Shown one piece after another: positions 6,953 through 16,134 of a DNA stretch of 34,513 nt. Numbering within the stretch: the first letter of the stretch is position 1; the number at the start of each line of letters is the position of its first letter. Position numbers and translations under genes: made by a program. Below the pieces are notes generated by a model, which saw nothing but the letters and a program-made list of their open reading frames with translations, did not search any database and was not told where the DNA came from. Origin of the DNA: CAIVAT01 sp964455285 (GTDB lineage: Bacteria; Bacteroidota; Bacteroidia; Bacteroidales; FEN-979); assembly GCA_964455285.1 (NCBI GenBank), contig CAYVVG010000043.1, positions 1 through 34,513 of the forward strand. The letters are read 5' to 3'.

Positions 6953-8623
6953 ATGGTCACCTCTATGGATACATTCAATCTTCCCGGAACGGGAAGGCAC
7001 TTCCGGCGCACCGGCCTCACCCGGTGGCTTACGCTGTTGTTGCTCCTGGCGGTTGTTTCGGCCTGCCGGAAGGATTTCGAGTTTGACAAGGTCAGGGACC
7101 TCTCCTGGAATCCCGATATGGCCATTGCCCTGGTGAACGATACGATCTCGCTGCGAAAGATCCTGACCCAGGGCGGGGCCGGTAATCACCTGTTCATCGA
7201 CGAAAGCGGCGACATCTCCATCCTTTATTATTACAACAACGATGCCTTCCGGATCCGGCCGAACGACCTGATCCGACTCGTTGCCGTGCCCTTCGACTAC
7301 GCCCATGCCATCACCGCCGAAGAGCAGGCGATCCTGGCCGTCAACGACCTCACCCTGGCCACCGTGCCGGTGACGTTCACGCTGGCCGGGAACAACACCG
7401 GCCTGCGCGTGGACAGGCTGACGATCGGAAAGGGACGTATCAAGGTGACGACCGACCACACCTTTGCTGCCGACGGCCGGCTGGAGGTCTCATTCCCCGA
7501 AGCCACCCTGAACGGAAACCCGTTTTCGTTCACGATCACCCCCGTGGTTAATGGGCATACCGAATCATATATCTCACTGGAGGGCGTCGCTTTCGACCTC
7601 TCCTCCCATCCGAACCAGGTGACTGCGGAGGTGGCAGGGCTGATCCGGAAGACCAGCGCGAACATCACGGGAAAGCAGCTCAGGGCCAACTTCGAGGTGC
7701 AGATCGACACCGTCGCCGCCTTTTCGGGCTACCTGGGAAAGCACACGCTGTCGGGATTGCAGGATACCGTCAGCGTGAACGTGTTCAACAACGCCTATGC
7801 GCTGGGTAACATCTTTTTCATGGATCCGCGGGCGACCATTACGATTTACAACAGCATCGGGATCCCGGTCGGCACGACCATCGAAAAACTGGTCGCCATC
7901 AATACGGTCTCGGGCCAGACTGTCGACATCGGGGGCAGCCTGGGCGCAGGAGCACAATTCATGGTCCCCTCCCCCGCGCCTCCGCCGGCGCCGGGTGTGG
8001 CAAAAACCATGGAGTATTCCAATGCCAGCACGGGCAATGCCATGTACGACTTCTTCAACATCAAGCCCGACCATGTAGCGTTCCAGGTCACCACCGTGGT
8101 CAACCCCGAAGGACCTGTACTGAATTTCTTTTCCGATACCAGCTCATTCCGGGCCGACCTGCGGGTAAAACTGCCTCTCTGGGGGCATTTCGACCACCTC
8201 ACCTACCGCGACACGTTCGATTTCAGCATCACCAAACCGGAGGATATCGAACGGCTGGAATTCCGCACCCACATTGCCAACGGGATGCCGGTCGCCGGTT
8301 ATATGCAGGTTTATTTCGTCGATGATAACTATGTGAGAAAAGATTCACTGGCCGGCGACGACCCCATCCTGATCCGCGAGGCGCCGGTCGATCCCTCGAC
8401 CCATCTTCCTTATCCCGGCCAGTACGGGATCCGGGATACCGTCTACATCCTCAGCACAAACCGCATGAAGAACCTCGAAACGGTGAAAAAAGCCGTCGTG
8501 CTGGCCGTTCTCGAGTCACCCGAAGGGGGAACGGCCGACGTCAGGATGCGGGCCACCCAGGTGATCGACCTGGAGTTTTCAGCCCGGGCGCGTATCCGTA
8601 AAACTGTGGAACTTTCGAAATGA
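6953..8623 (+). CDS. Predicted lipoprotein of unknown function
   Basis: This is a 556-residue protein I do not assign to a named family. A basic N region (RHFRRTGLTRWL) and hydrophobic stretch lead to the lipobox VVSAC with acceptor C38; the mature protein starts CRKDFEFDKV. The rest is mostly beta-rich, with segments such as RLEVSFPEATLNGNPFSFTI and a proline-rich break PSPAPPPAPG near residue 345, and no membrane helix. A start at the second ATG (6965) is equally possible. It is followed after 18 bp by a DUF5723 gene, and this pair looks like one cell-envelope operon. Surface or periplasmic location is inferred from the lipobox. Confidence 0.8.
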   Translation: MVTSMDTFNLPGTGRHFRRTGLTRWLTLLLLLAVVSACRKDFEFDKVRDLSWNPDMAIALVNDTISLRKILTQGGAGNHLFIDESGDISILYYYNNDAFRIRPNDLIRLVAVPFDYAHAITAEEQAILAVNDLTLATVPVTFTLAGNNTGLRVDRLTIGKGRIKVTTDHTFAADGRLEVSFPEATLNGNPFSFTITPVVNGHTESYISLEGVAFDLSSHPNQVTAEVAGLIRKTSANITGKQLRANFEVQIDTVAAFSGYLGKHTLSGLQDTVSVNVFNNAYALGNIFFMDPRATITIYNSIGIPVGTTIEKLVAINTVSGQTVDIGGSLGAGAQFMVPSPAPPPAPGVAKTMEYSNASTGNAMYDFFNIKPDHVAFQVTTVVNPEGPVLNFFSDTSSFRADLRVKLPLWGHFDHLTYRDTFDFSITKPEDIERLEFRTHIANGMPVAGYMQVYFVDDNYVRKDSLAGDDPILIREAPVDPSTHLPYPGQYGIRDTVYILSTNRMKNLETVKKAVVLAVLESPEGGTADVRMRATQVIDLEFSARARIRKTVELSK

Positions 8624-8641
8624 CCTGAAAAACGGACGAAC

Positions 8642-10054
8642 ATGAAATGCTACTCCATCATACCGTTTCTCGCAGGGTTTCTCCTGCTCCTGGCATCCCC
8701 TCCCCTGCCGGCGCAACACGACCTCGGATTGTACTCCATGCAGATGGTTCCGCAACGGACCTTCCAGAATCCCGCCTTCATTCCCCAGCAAAAGTTCTAC
8801 CTCGGTCTTCCGGTCCTGTCGGGCCTCCAATCGAGTTTCAGCGCCCCGTTCTCCTACAACGACGTCATCGAGCGCGACCGCTACGATTCGGTGACCTTCC
8901 GCATCGGCAATTTCCTTTCCAGGATAGACAAGTACGACCGCTTCCGGCTTTATACCGACCTCGACCTTCTCACCCTCGGCACCCGCGTCGCCGGGGGAAA
9001 GTTCTACCTCGGTTTCAGCATCCGGGAACGGGTCAGCCAGCACCTCATGATCCCCGCCAACCTTGGCAACCTGCTCTGGTATGGCAACGCAGCCCCGCAA
9101 CTCTTTGGCCGCTATGCCAATATCGCCCCTTCGGTCAATTTCACCGCCTTCGACGAATGGGCTGCCTCTTTCTCGGGGTATGCCTGGAAAAAGAAGATCA
9201 CCTGGGGAGGAAGGCTGAAGTACCTCTCCGGGCGATTCAACGCGACCACCGTAAAGTCACGGTTCGACGTTTACACCGATACGAATACTTACCACCTCTT
9301 CATGCAGTCGGACTTCGAACTGCGTACTTCCGGACTCGACGACATCGACACCTATTTCGACCAGCCGGTCTCCAGGCTCGTCTTTCCCGGGAACCACGGG
9401 TTCGGGATCGATGCAGGAGTCACCTGCCAGGTGAACAGGCACCTGGGCCTGAACGCCAGCGTGCTCGACGTGGGGTTTATCCGCTGGAAATCGCGGACGG
9501 CCACGATCATCAGCCGCCATCCTGAGGAGATCTTTGAGTTCGACGGTTTCAGCCTGCAGGACTTTATCGACATGTGCAGCGACCTCAATATGGTAGGGCA
9601 GAAGATCACCGACAGCATTTTCGACCTCGTCGAGATCGACACGCTCTATTCCCAGTCCTATACCTCGTGGCTTCCCGTCCGGTACAACCTGGGCGCTACC
9701 TGGTCGGTGAACGATCATCACCATTTCAACCTGCTGCTCAACGGCGTTTCCTACAACCGGCACTTCAGCCCGGGTCTTTCGGCCTCGTGGTATTACCAGT
9801 TGCCGCGCATCCTGGGATTGATGGTTTCGTATAATGTTTATGACCGCCGGTTCACGAATGTCGGGTTCGGGCTGAGCGTCAGTGCCGGGCCGGTCCAGCT
9901 GTATGCTTTGACCGACAACCTGACCGGCCTGTTATTCTACCACCGCACCCGGGGTTATTCCTTCCATTTCGGGATCAACATTGCGCTGCGCGACCGGGCG
10001 AAACAGGAGGAGATTCCGGCGGCGGCACCGGCTGCCGAAAGTGAAGCAAAATGA
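8642..10054 (+). CDS. DUF5723-family outer-membrane beta-barrel protein
   Basis: The 470-residue protein has a signal peptide (MKCYSIIPFLAGFLLLLASP, cleavage near PLPA-QHD). It opens with the DUF5723 pattern LGLYSMQMVPQRTFQNPAF followed by FYLGLPVLSGL and FSYNDVI. Alternating hydrophobic strands with aromatic ends run through to the C terminus (YSFHFGINIAL), as in outer-membrane barrels of Bacteroidota. The last 20 residues are an Ala/Glu-rich tail. The function of the family is not known. It probably shares a transcript with the upstream lipoprotein. Confidence 0.8.
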   Translation: MKCYSIIPFLAGFLLLLASPPLPAQHDLGLYSMQMVPQRTFQNPAFIPQQKFYLGLPVLSGLQSSFSAPFSYNDVIERDRYDSVTFRIGNFLSRIDKYDRFRLYTDLDLLTLGTRVAGGKFYLGFSIRERVSQHLMIPANLGNLLWYGNAAPQLFGRYANIAPSVNFTAFDEWAASFSGYAWKKKITWGGRLKYLSGRFNATTVKSRFDVYTDTNTYHLFMQSDFELRTSGLDDIDTYFDQPVSRLVFPGNHGFGIDAGVTCQVNRHLGLNASVLDVGFIRWKSRTATIISRHPEEIFEFDGFSLQDFIDMCSDLNMVGQKITDSIFDLVEIDTLYSQSYTSWLPVRYNLGATWSVNDHHHFNLLLNGVSYNRHFSPGLSASWYYQLPRILGLMVSYNVYDRRFTNVGFGLSVSAGPVQLYALTDNLTGLLFYHRTRGYSFHFGINIALRDRAKQEEIPAAAPAAESEAK

Positions 10055-10065
10055 GGAAAAAACTC

Positions 10066-10073
10066 TAATTTTG
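10066..10073 (+). promoter_or_regulatory. -7 promoter box for mtaB
   Basis: TAATTTTG matches TAnnTTTG and ends only four bases before the mtaB ATG at 10078. If used, transcription would begin at about the start codon itself, giving a leaderless message. Confidence 0.45.
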
Positions 10074-10077
10074 CGGG

Positions 10078-11421
10078 ATGAGTCCGACATCCATCGCCTT
10101 TCATCATTTCGGATGCAAAGTCAACTTCGCCGAAGCTTCTTCGATATCCAGGCAATTCCAGGAACACGGGTTCGAGATCCGCGATTTTCACGATCCCGCC
10201 GACATATACGTGATCAGCACCTGTGTGGTCACCGCCGTCGCCGAAAAGAAATGCCGTGCGGCCATCCGCCAGGCCCATAAGATCAACCCGAAAGCACGTA
10301 TCGCCGTGATCGGCTGCTTCCCGGAATTGAAACCGGGCGAACTGGCGGCCATGGAAGGAGTGGAGTTGGTACTGGGGCATTCCGGCAAGTTCCGCCTGTT
10401 CGAAGCGATCAGCGCCTGGGATGACAGGGGCAAAACTGGCAGTGACGACCCTGGGACCGGGGCCGACTACCACGGGGGGATCGGCGGAAATGCGGTCACC
10501 GGCCCGAAGGAGTTCATCGCCTCCTATTCCTATGGCGACCGCACCCGGTCATTCCTGAAGATCCAGGACGGATGCGACTATTACTGCACCTATTGCACAA
10601 TACCGCACGCCCGGGGCCGAAGCCGGAGCGACACCATCGAAAATGCGGTCAGAAACGCCCGGGAGATCCTTTCCCACGGTATCCGGGAGATCGTGCTCAC
10701 CGGGGTCAACATCGGCGATTTCGGACGACAGAACGGCGAGAGCTTCCTCGACCTGATCCGGGCGCTCGACCGGGTGGAGGGGATCGGCCGCATCCGCATC
10801 TCTTCGATCGAACCCGACCTGCTCGACGACCGGATCATCGAACACGTGGCCGGTTCGCCGCATTTCCTTCCCCACTTCCATATTCCGCTTCAGGCGGGAT
10901 CGAACCGGATCCTGAAAGCCATGCACCGGAAATATACCCGTGAACTGTATGCTTCGCGCGTGGAGAAGATCCTCCGTCACCTTCCCTACGCCTGTATCGC
11001 GGCCGATGTGATCACCGGCTTCCCGGGCGAAACTCAGGAAGATTTTAAGGAAGGATACCGTTTCATGGAGGAGACCGGAATCTCTTACATGCATGTTTTT
11101 ACTTACTCCCGGCGCGACAACACACTCGCCGCCGGGCTGGGATCACCCGTCGCGGATGCCGTGAAAAAGGAGCGGAGCACCCTGCTGCACCGCCTCTCGG
11201 ATGAGAAGAAGAAAGCCTTTTACAAAAGAAACCTGGGCAGGGAGGAAGAGGTGTTGTTCGAGTCGGACAACACCGGCGGATTCATGCATGGTTTTACAGG
11301 CAACTACATCCGGGTGCGTACGGCTTTCGATCCTGCCCTGGTAAACCGGGTGGTCAGTGTCGGACTGGAAGAGATGGACGACGACGGATTTATTATTTCA
11401 GAGAAAGAGGGAAGAACATGA
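10078..11421 (+). CDS. mtaB: tRNA (t6A37)-C2 methylthiotransferase MtaB
   Basis: This radical SAM enzyme inserts a methylthio group into t6A at tRNA position 37, giving ms2t6A. The 447-residue protein has the three N-terminal UPF0004 cysteines for the auxiliary cluster (FGCKVN C13, STCVVT C49, IGCFPE C80). The radical SAM motif is DGCDYYCTYCTIPHARG (C166, C170, C173), and a C-terminal TRAM-like region follows. FGCKVN and the STCVVTAVAEKKCR block favour MtaB over MiaB or RimO. Residues about 115-142 are a Gly/Asp-rich stretch that looks like a loop insertion. The stop overlaps the next start as ATGA. Confidence 0.93.
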   Translation: MSPTSIAFHHFGCKVNFAEASSISRQFQEHGFEIRDFHDPADIYVISTCVVTAVAEKKCRAAIRQAHKINPKARIAVIGCFPELKPGELAAMEGVELVLGHSGKFRLFEAISAWDDRGKTGSDDPGTGADYHGGIGGNAVTGPKEFIASYSYGDRTRSFLKIQDGCDYYCTYCTIPHARGRSRSDTIENAVRNAREILSHGIREIVLTGVNIGDFGRQNGESFLDLIRALDRVEGIGRIRISSIEPDLLDDRIIEHVAGSPHFLPHFHIPLQAGSNRILKAMHRKYTRELYASRVEKILRHLPYACIAADVITGFPGETQEDFKEGYRFMEETGISYMHVFTYSRRDNTLAAGLGSPVADAVKKERSTLLHRLSDEKKKAFYKRNLGREEEVLFESDNTGGFMHGFTGNYIRVRTAFDPALVNRVVSVGLEEMDDDGFIISEKEGRT

Positions 11422-12215
11422 ACCTGGAAAAACTGACCCGTCAGGTCTGTGAGCTGGCGGAAGAGACCGGCCGGTACCTGATGCAGGAAATCGACCGGAT
11501 CGGCACAGCCGACGTGGAGGTAAAGGGACTGCACAACTACGTGACGAGGGTGGACAGGGAGTCGGAACGGCGGCTGGTCGAACGCCTGTCGGAACTGCTC
11601 CCGGGAAGTGGATTCATCGCGGAAGAGGAACCCTCGCTGCGGCCCGGGGAATTCACGTGGGTGGTGGATCCGCTCGACGGCACCACCAACTTCATTCACG
11701 GAGTACCCCTGTTCTGCATCAGCATCGGGCTGATGCAGGGTGACCGCACCCTCCTCGGGGTGATCCGCGAGCCCAACCTGGGAGAGACTTTCTACACCTG
11801 GGATTCAGCCCCCTCCTACCTGAACGGCCGCACCATCCGAGTCTCCGACACCCCCACCGTCCACGAGTCGCTCTTTGCCACCGGGTTTCCTTACTATGAT
11901 TACAGCCTGCTCGACGATTACCTGGCGCTGTTCCGGCACCTGTTGCAGAACAGCCGTGGCGTTCGCCGGCTGGGATCGGCCGCCGCCGACCTGGCCTACA
12001 CCGCCTGTGGCCGCTATGATGGTTTTTACGAATACGGGCTGAGTCCCTGGGATGTGAATGCGGGAGGCCTGCTGGTAAAAAATGCCGGAGGTAGGGTCAC
12101 TGATTTTCGGGGCACGGAAAATTATACCTTTGGCAGGCAGATCATTGCTGCAAACTCTAAGATCTATGACGAACTGTTAACGCTTTTCAACACATGGAAA
12201 CACGAATTGAATTGA
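11418..12215 (+). CDS. Inositol-1-monophosphatase family phosphatase
   Basis: The 265-residue protein has the metal-binding motifs of the IMPase/SuhB family: FIAEEEPS (E70/E71), WVVDPLDGTTNFIHG (81-95, with D84 and D87) and the C-terminal SPWDVNAGGLLVKNAGG. It would hydrolyse inositol phosphates or related sugar phosphates with Mg2+. The SuhB-like relatives also have RNA-related roles, but a choice cannot be made here. The start ATG overlaps the mtaB stop, and its end overlaps the macro-domain gene by 22 bp, so the three genes are probably co-transcribed. Confidence 0.92.
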   Translation: MNLEKLTRQVCELAEETGRYLMQEIDRIGTADVEVKGLHNYVTRVDRESERRLVERLSELLPGSGFIAEEEPSLRPGEFTWVVDPLDGTTNFIHGVPLFCISIGLMQGDRTLLGVIREPNLGETFYTWDSAPSYLNGRTIRVSDTPTVHESLFATGFPYYDYSLLDDYLALFRHLLQNSRGVRRLGSAAADLAYTACGRYDGFYEYGLSPWDVNAGGLLVKNAGGRVTDFRGTENYTFGRQIIAANSKIYDELLTLFNTWKHELN

Positions 12216-12703
12216 TTTTCGGCGACATCACGAAACTCAGTGTGGATGCCATCGTCAACGCCGCCAATCCCTCCCTGCTGGGGGGCGGTGGCGTCGATGG
12301 GGCGATCCACCGGGCCGCCGGCCCCGGCCTCGCCGAAGTGTGCAAATTACTGAACGGCTGCCGCACGGGCGAGGCCAAGATCACCAAAGGATTCAAACTC
12401 CCCGCCCGGTTCGTCATCCACACCGTGGGCCCCGTGTGGGGCAACGGCGACCGGGGCGAAGAGGGGCTACTGGCCGAATGCTACCGCAACAGCCTGGCGC
12501 AGGCGAAACTCCATGAATGTCATGCGGTCGCCTTCCCGAACATCTCGACAGGCGTGTACCATTTCCCGAAAGAACTTGCCGCCTCCATTGCCATTCGCGA
12601 GGTCAGCAGCTTCCTGGCCGAACATGCCGAACCTGCTAAAGTCCTGTTCGTTTGTTACGACGAAGAGAATTACACGATCTACAAGCAGCTTCTCAACCGG
12701 TAA
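12194..12703 (+). CDS. Macro-domain protein, probable O-acetyl-ADP-ribose deacetylase
   Basis: The 169-residue protein is a single macro domain. It has GDITKLSVDAIVNAANPSLL followed by GGGGVDGAIHRAAGP (the ADP-ribose pocket), FVIHTVGPVW and FPNISTGVYHFP (distal phosphate loop). This is the YmdB/MacroD2-like subgroup, which removes acetyl from O-acetyl-ADP-ribose or ADP-ribose from proteins. O-acetyl-ADP-ribose is the by-product of sirtuins, and a SIR2 gene lies in this window at 29448, but the two are far apart and unlinked by operon. The start at 12194 lies inside the IMPase gene; no better ATG follows before the conserved region. Confidence 0.93.
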   Translation: METRIELIFGDITKLSVDAIVNAANPSLLGGGGVDGAIHRAAGPGLAEVCKLLNGCRTGEAKITKGFKLPARFVIHTVGPVWGNGDRGEEGLLAECYRNSLAQAKLHECHAVAFPNISTGVYHFPKELAASIAIREVSSFLAEHAEPAKVLFVCYDEENYTIYKQLLNR

Positions 12704-12750
12704 TCAGGGGATTTCACCGATTGTTAAGCAGGCGGGACTGTAACATCCAC

Positions 12751-12758
12751 TACTTTTG
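12751..12758 (+). promoter_or_regulatory. -7 promoter box for the DUF5916 gene
   Basis: TACTTTTG matches TAnnTTTG, 15 bases before the ATG at 12774. A TTG inside this box (12756) is in frame with the gene but lies in the promoter and before the signal peptide, so it is not taken as the start. Confidence 0.5.
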
Positions 12759-12773
12759 AGCGTCTGTTGGGCC

Positions 12774-15206
12774 ATGAGAAATATCCCTGTTTTTTTACTC
12801 TGCCTGGTGATGCCGGTTTGTGCGCTGTTTGCCCAACCGGTGAAGAAAATCGTCACGGCCGTTACAGTCGCCGAACCCATCCGGATCGACGGAGTGCTCG
12901 ATGAACCGGCCTGGGCAACCGCCCCGGCAGCGACCGACTTCATCCAGCGGCAACCCTTCAACGGGAAGCCGGCCTCGTTCAACACCACGGTCAGGTTCCT
13001 GTTCGACAACAGCGGCCTCTACGTGGGGGCTGTGATGAACGACCCGCACCCCGACAGCATCCCCACCCAGATGGGGCTGCGCGACGCTTCAGGATTGAAT
13101 GCCGATAACTTCATTCTGGTGCTGAGCCCTTTTAACGACGGCCTGAATGCCTTCTGTTTCCTCGTGTATGCCTCCGATGTCCAGGCCGATTTCAAGCTGG
13201 CCGTCGACAGCGACGACGATTTCAGCTGGGATGCGGTGTGGATGAGCAAGGCCCGGAAAAACACCGGGGGATGGGTGGTTGAGATGAAGATCCCTTATTC
13301 GGCCCTCCGTTTTCCGAAAAAACCGGTGCAGGAGTGGGGACTGAACCTGCAGCGCCAGATCCGGCGGTACCGCGAAGTGGTCACCTGGAACCTCGTCGAC
13401 TCCAAAGTGTCGGGTTACGTGAACCAGAGCGGAGTGCTCGAAGGCATCCGCGATATCAGGCCGCCGCTCCGCCTTTCGCTGATGCCTTACCTTTCGGCCT
13501 ACCTGCAGAACAGCGCACCGGACAAGGTATACACCGGTTCCTACAATTACGGAGCCGACCTCAAGTTGGGGATCAACCAGAGCTTCACCCTCGACATGAC
13601 CCTCATCCCCGACTTCGGACAGGTCCGGTCCGACGATAAAGTGTATAATTTCAGCCCCTTCGAGATCCAGTACGACGAACGCCGGCAGTTCTTCACGGAA
13701 GGCACCGAACTCTTCAGCAAAGGAGGGATCTTCTACACGCGGCGCATCGGGGCGACTCCAAAAGGGTATGACAAACCCGGGGCCTCCTGCGACTCGAACG
13801 AACGGGTCACCGACAATCCGGTCCAGACCGACCTTATCAACGCCACCAAGATCTCGGGTCGGACCCGCAAGGGGCTGGGGATCGGTATCTTCAATGCCAT
13901 GTCGGCCAACACCTGGGGCACCGTCACCGATACCCTGGCAGGCACCCGCCGGCGTATCCTTACCCAGGGGTTCACCAACTACAACATGATCGTGCTCGAT
14001 CAGAACCTGAAGAACAACTCCTATATCGACTTCCTGAACACCCATTACTACATGCCCACCGAAGGATACACCGCCAACGTGACCGGCACCTCCTTCAAAT
14101 TCGCCAATAAGAAATTCACACACGCAGTCAATGGCGATGCATTCGTCAGCCAGAAATATTACAGCCATCGCAGCCCGGAATTCGGGTACCACTATTCGCT
14201 CTCGTTCGGCAAGATCGCCGGGAAGTTCCGCTACAATTATTCGCAACTGCTGCAGACCGACACCTACGACCCCAACGACATGGGGTTCAATCCACGGAAC
14301 AACCGGTTCAACAACACCCTCTCCTTCCAGTACAATCAATACGACCCGTTCTGGAAGGTCCTCAACTGGTACAACTACGGACAGGTCAGTTATAGCACGC
14401 TGTATAACGGCCTGAAGTTCAGCTCGCTGGAGTTTTACCTCGAAAGCAACACGACGGTCACCAAGGGACATGTCTCGTTGGGGGCTAATACGAACTTTTC
14501 CCCGGTCGCGTCGCACGATCATTATGAACCACGGACCGACGGATGGTGGTATCTCTCGCCCGCGTATGGCAATTTCACCGGATGGATATCGACCGACTAC
14601 CGCAGGACCTTTGCGGTCGATGTGGCCCTCTCTGGATTCCTGGCCACGAAGACCCGCTCGTCGGCATATGCCCTGAACCTCTCCCCCCGTTACCGGATCT
14701 CCGACCGGATCTTCCTGATCTATGAACTTTACGGCGAGAAGATCCTGAACGATATCGGCTATGTTGCCACAGAAAACGGGGAGTCAGGCGACCCACTCAT
14801 CATCTTCGGTCGCCGCGACCGGCTGACGATCACCCAGGTTCTGTCGCTGAACTATATGATCACCAGCCGCATGGGCATCGATGCACGGGCAAGGCATTAC
14901 TGGGTCTCGGCGCCATACCTCTCCTATTCGGCCCTTCAGCGCGACGGCACCCTCCGGCAGGAAGCCTGGGCGGGCGACGGCGACGTAAATTACAACCTCT
15001 TCAACATCGACCTCAGCTATACATGGAACTTTGCCCCCGGAAGCCAGCTTTCGCTGATGTGGAAAAATGTCATCGATACCTTCAGCAACGATATCGAACC
15101 GGATTTTTTCCGCAACCTGGACCACACCCTATCGCGCCCTTCGTCCAACAGCTTCTCGATCCGGGTCCTTTACTACCTGGATGCCATGTATTTTAAAAAG
15201 AAATAG
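12774..15206 (+). CDS. DUF5916-family protein with N-terminal CBM9-like domain
   Basis: The 810-residue protein has a signal peptide (MRNIPVFLLCLVMPVCALFA, cleavage near FAQ). A carbohydrate-binding family 9-like beta-sandwich covers about residues 25-215 (IRIDGVLDEPAW, then WDAVWMSKARKNTGGWVVEM and IPYSALRFP). The DUF5916 region follows, with LIPDFGQVRSDDKVYNFSPF and QYDERRQFFTEGTELFS, and ends in outer-membrane-like strands (SFSIRVLYYLDAMYFKKK). Such proteins are common in Bacteroidota and thought to sit in the outer membrane, but no activity is established. The stop TAG falls in the first unit of an 8-bp satellite and overlaps the 3' end of the convergent mevalonate kinase gene by 14 bp. 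Confidence 0.9.
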   Translation: MRNIPVFLLCLVMPVCALFAQPVKKIVTAVTVAEPIRIDGVLDEPAWATAPAATDFIQRQPFNGKPASFNTTVRFLFDNSGLYVGAVMNDPHPDSIPTQMGLRDASGLNADNFILVLSPFNDGLNAFCFLVYASDVQADFKLAVDSDDDFSWDAVWMSKARKNTGGWVVEMKIPYSALRFPKKPVQEWGLNLQRQIRRYREVVTWNLVDSKVSGYVNQSGVLEGIRDIRPPLRLSLMPYLSAYLQNSAPDKVYTGSYNYGADLKLGINQSFTLDMTLIPDFGQVRSDDKVYNFSPFEIQYDERRQFFTEGTELFSKGGIFYTRRIGATPKGYDKPGASCDSNERVTDNPVQTDLINATKISGRTRKGLGIGIFNAMSANTWGTVTDTLAGTRRRILTQGFTNYNMIVLDQNLKNNSYIDFLNTHYYMPTEGYTANVTGTSFKFANKKFTHAVNGDAFVSQKYYSHRSPEFGYHYSLSFGKIAGKFRYNYSQLLQTDTYDPNDMGFNPRNNRFNNTLSFQYNQYDPFWKVLNWYNYGQVSYSTLYNGLKFSSLEFYLESNTTVTKGHVSLGANTNFSPVASHDHYEPRTDGWWYLSPAYGNFTGWISTDYRRTFAVDVALSGFLATKTRSSAYALNLSPRYRISDRIFLIYELYGEKILNDIGYVATENGESGDPLIIFGRRDRLTITQVLSLNYMITSRMGIDARARHYWVSAPYLSYSALQRDGTLRQEAWAGDGDVNYNLFNIDLSYTWNFAPGSQLSLMWKNVIDTFSNDIEPDFFRNLDHTLSRPSSNSFSIRVLYYLDAMYFKKK

Positions 15207-16134
15207 CGAAATGGCGAAATAGCGAAATGGCGAAATAGCGAGGTAGCGAGGTAGCGAAATATTCATGCATAATATCGGGGTCACCGGAGAAACAGAGCAG
15301 GAAGCCCCCGCCGCCGGATCCGCAGAGTTTCAGGGTGAACCGCCCCGAAGTTAATCCATCGCGCCAAACCGGTCGCCATTGTTCCGGCACCATGGGTGCA
15401 AGGTGGTGCAGTTCAAAAGCCGAGAGTTCGGCCAGGGCTGCCGCGAACCCGGTCGCCGGGCCTTGCAGGAACCGGTCAACCGCCCGGTCCGCCAGCTCCC
15501 GGAACAGATGGCCTGCGGGGGAGACAACGCCTCCCGGGCAAAAGGTGGCCAGGAACCCTTCCACCAGGGGGCCTGTCCCGCACGGGAAGCCGGTATCCAG
15601 CAAAAACACGGCCATCTCCTTCCCGGGCATCAAGTCGGCACCGGCATCGAGCGGTTCCGGCCTTTCTCCCCGATGGATCTTCACAGGCCGGCCCAGCCAG
15701 GAGATCAGCGGGTCGATGCCGGAGCTTTTCCCGTGCATCGCCGACTCCATGAGGCTGAACCTGTGCTTCAGCAAGCCGGGATCCTCCGGGACATCCCGAC
15801 CATAACCGTCCATCAGCGCCGCACACAGCGCACCGGAGCTTCCCAACCCGTAATGGACGGGGATGGCGGAATCGAGGAACAACCCACTCCCGATATCCCG
15901 ACCGAGTTCATCCAGCGACAGGAATTCTTCGAATCGTTCCGGGGTCGCCGACCACTGTTCGAAAAGCTGCAGCAGTTGCCGGTTGCTCTCCGGCCCTGCC
16001 CCACCGGCGGTCGATCCTGCACCCGGCAGGCGAAGTGTCGCCGGGAACCGGTGAAACGGAATGCCCAGCGCGGCTGAGCCCAGAAGGATCGAATATTCGC
16101 CGAAGAGCAGTACTTTGGCAGGGAACGATCTCAT
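15193..16134 (-). CDS. Mevalonate kinase (GHMP kinase), last gene of the isoprenoid operon
   Basis: The enzyme phosphorylates mevalonate with ATP. GHMP motifs are KVLLFGEYSILLG (motif 1), IPVHYGLGSSGALCAAL (ATP loop, 91-107), MHGKSSGIDPLISWLGRPV (with D141 as probable catalytic base) and LKLCGSGGGGFLLCF (motif 3, 269-282). The SSGIDPLIS block fits mevalonate kinases. The normal domain ends near residue 288. The remaining 25 residues (YFATSLPRYFAISLFRHFA and a few more) are read from an 8-bp satellite and probably have no role in catalysis. The start overlaps the stop of diphosphomevalonate decarboxylase as ATGA. Confidence 0.88.
   Translation of the reverse strand: MRSFPAKVLLFGEYSILLGSAALGIPFHRFPATLRLPGAGSTAGGAGPESNRQLLQLFEQWSATPERFEEFLSLDELGRDIGSGLFLDSAIPVHYGLGSSGALCAALMDGYGRDVPEDPGLLKHRFSLMESAMHGKSSGIDPLISWLGRPVKIHRGERPEPLDAGADLMPGKEMAVFLLDTGFPCGTGPLVEGFLATFCPGGVVSPAGHLFRELADRAVDRFLQGPATGFAAALAELSAFELHHLAPMVPEQWRPVWRDGLTSGRFTLKLCGSGGGGFLLCFSGDPDIMHEYFATSLPRYFAISLFRHFAISF
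15203..15260. repeat. 8-bp tandem satellite (about seven units) at the 3' end of mevalonate kinase
   Basis: The unit is ATAGCGAA with variants ATGGCGAA, ATAGCGAG and GTAGCGAG, seven copies plus two bases. It covers the junction of two convergent genes: it contains the TAG stop of the DUF5916 gene and encodes roughly residues 292-313 of mevalonate kinase on the other strand. Confidence 0.93.

Noticed and set aside
12194..12703. Macro-domain gene as part of a DarTG-like toxin-antitoxin or anti-phage system
   Set aside because: No ADP-ribosyltransferase toxin lies beside it; the neighbours are an IMPase and DUF5916 gene, and the domain fits the ordinary YmdB-like group.
13089..14522. 477-codon open frame on the minus strand inside the DUF5916 gene
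   Set aside because: The plus-strand product has a signal peptide and family motifs; the antisense product is low-complexity Val/Gly/Asp with no recognised features.
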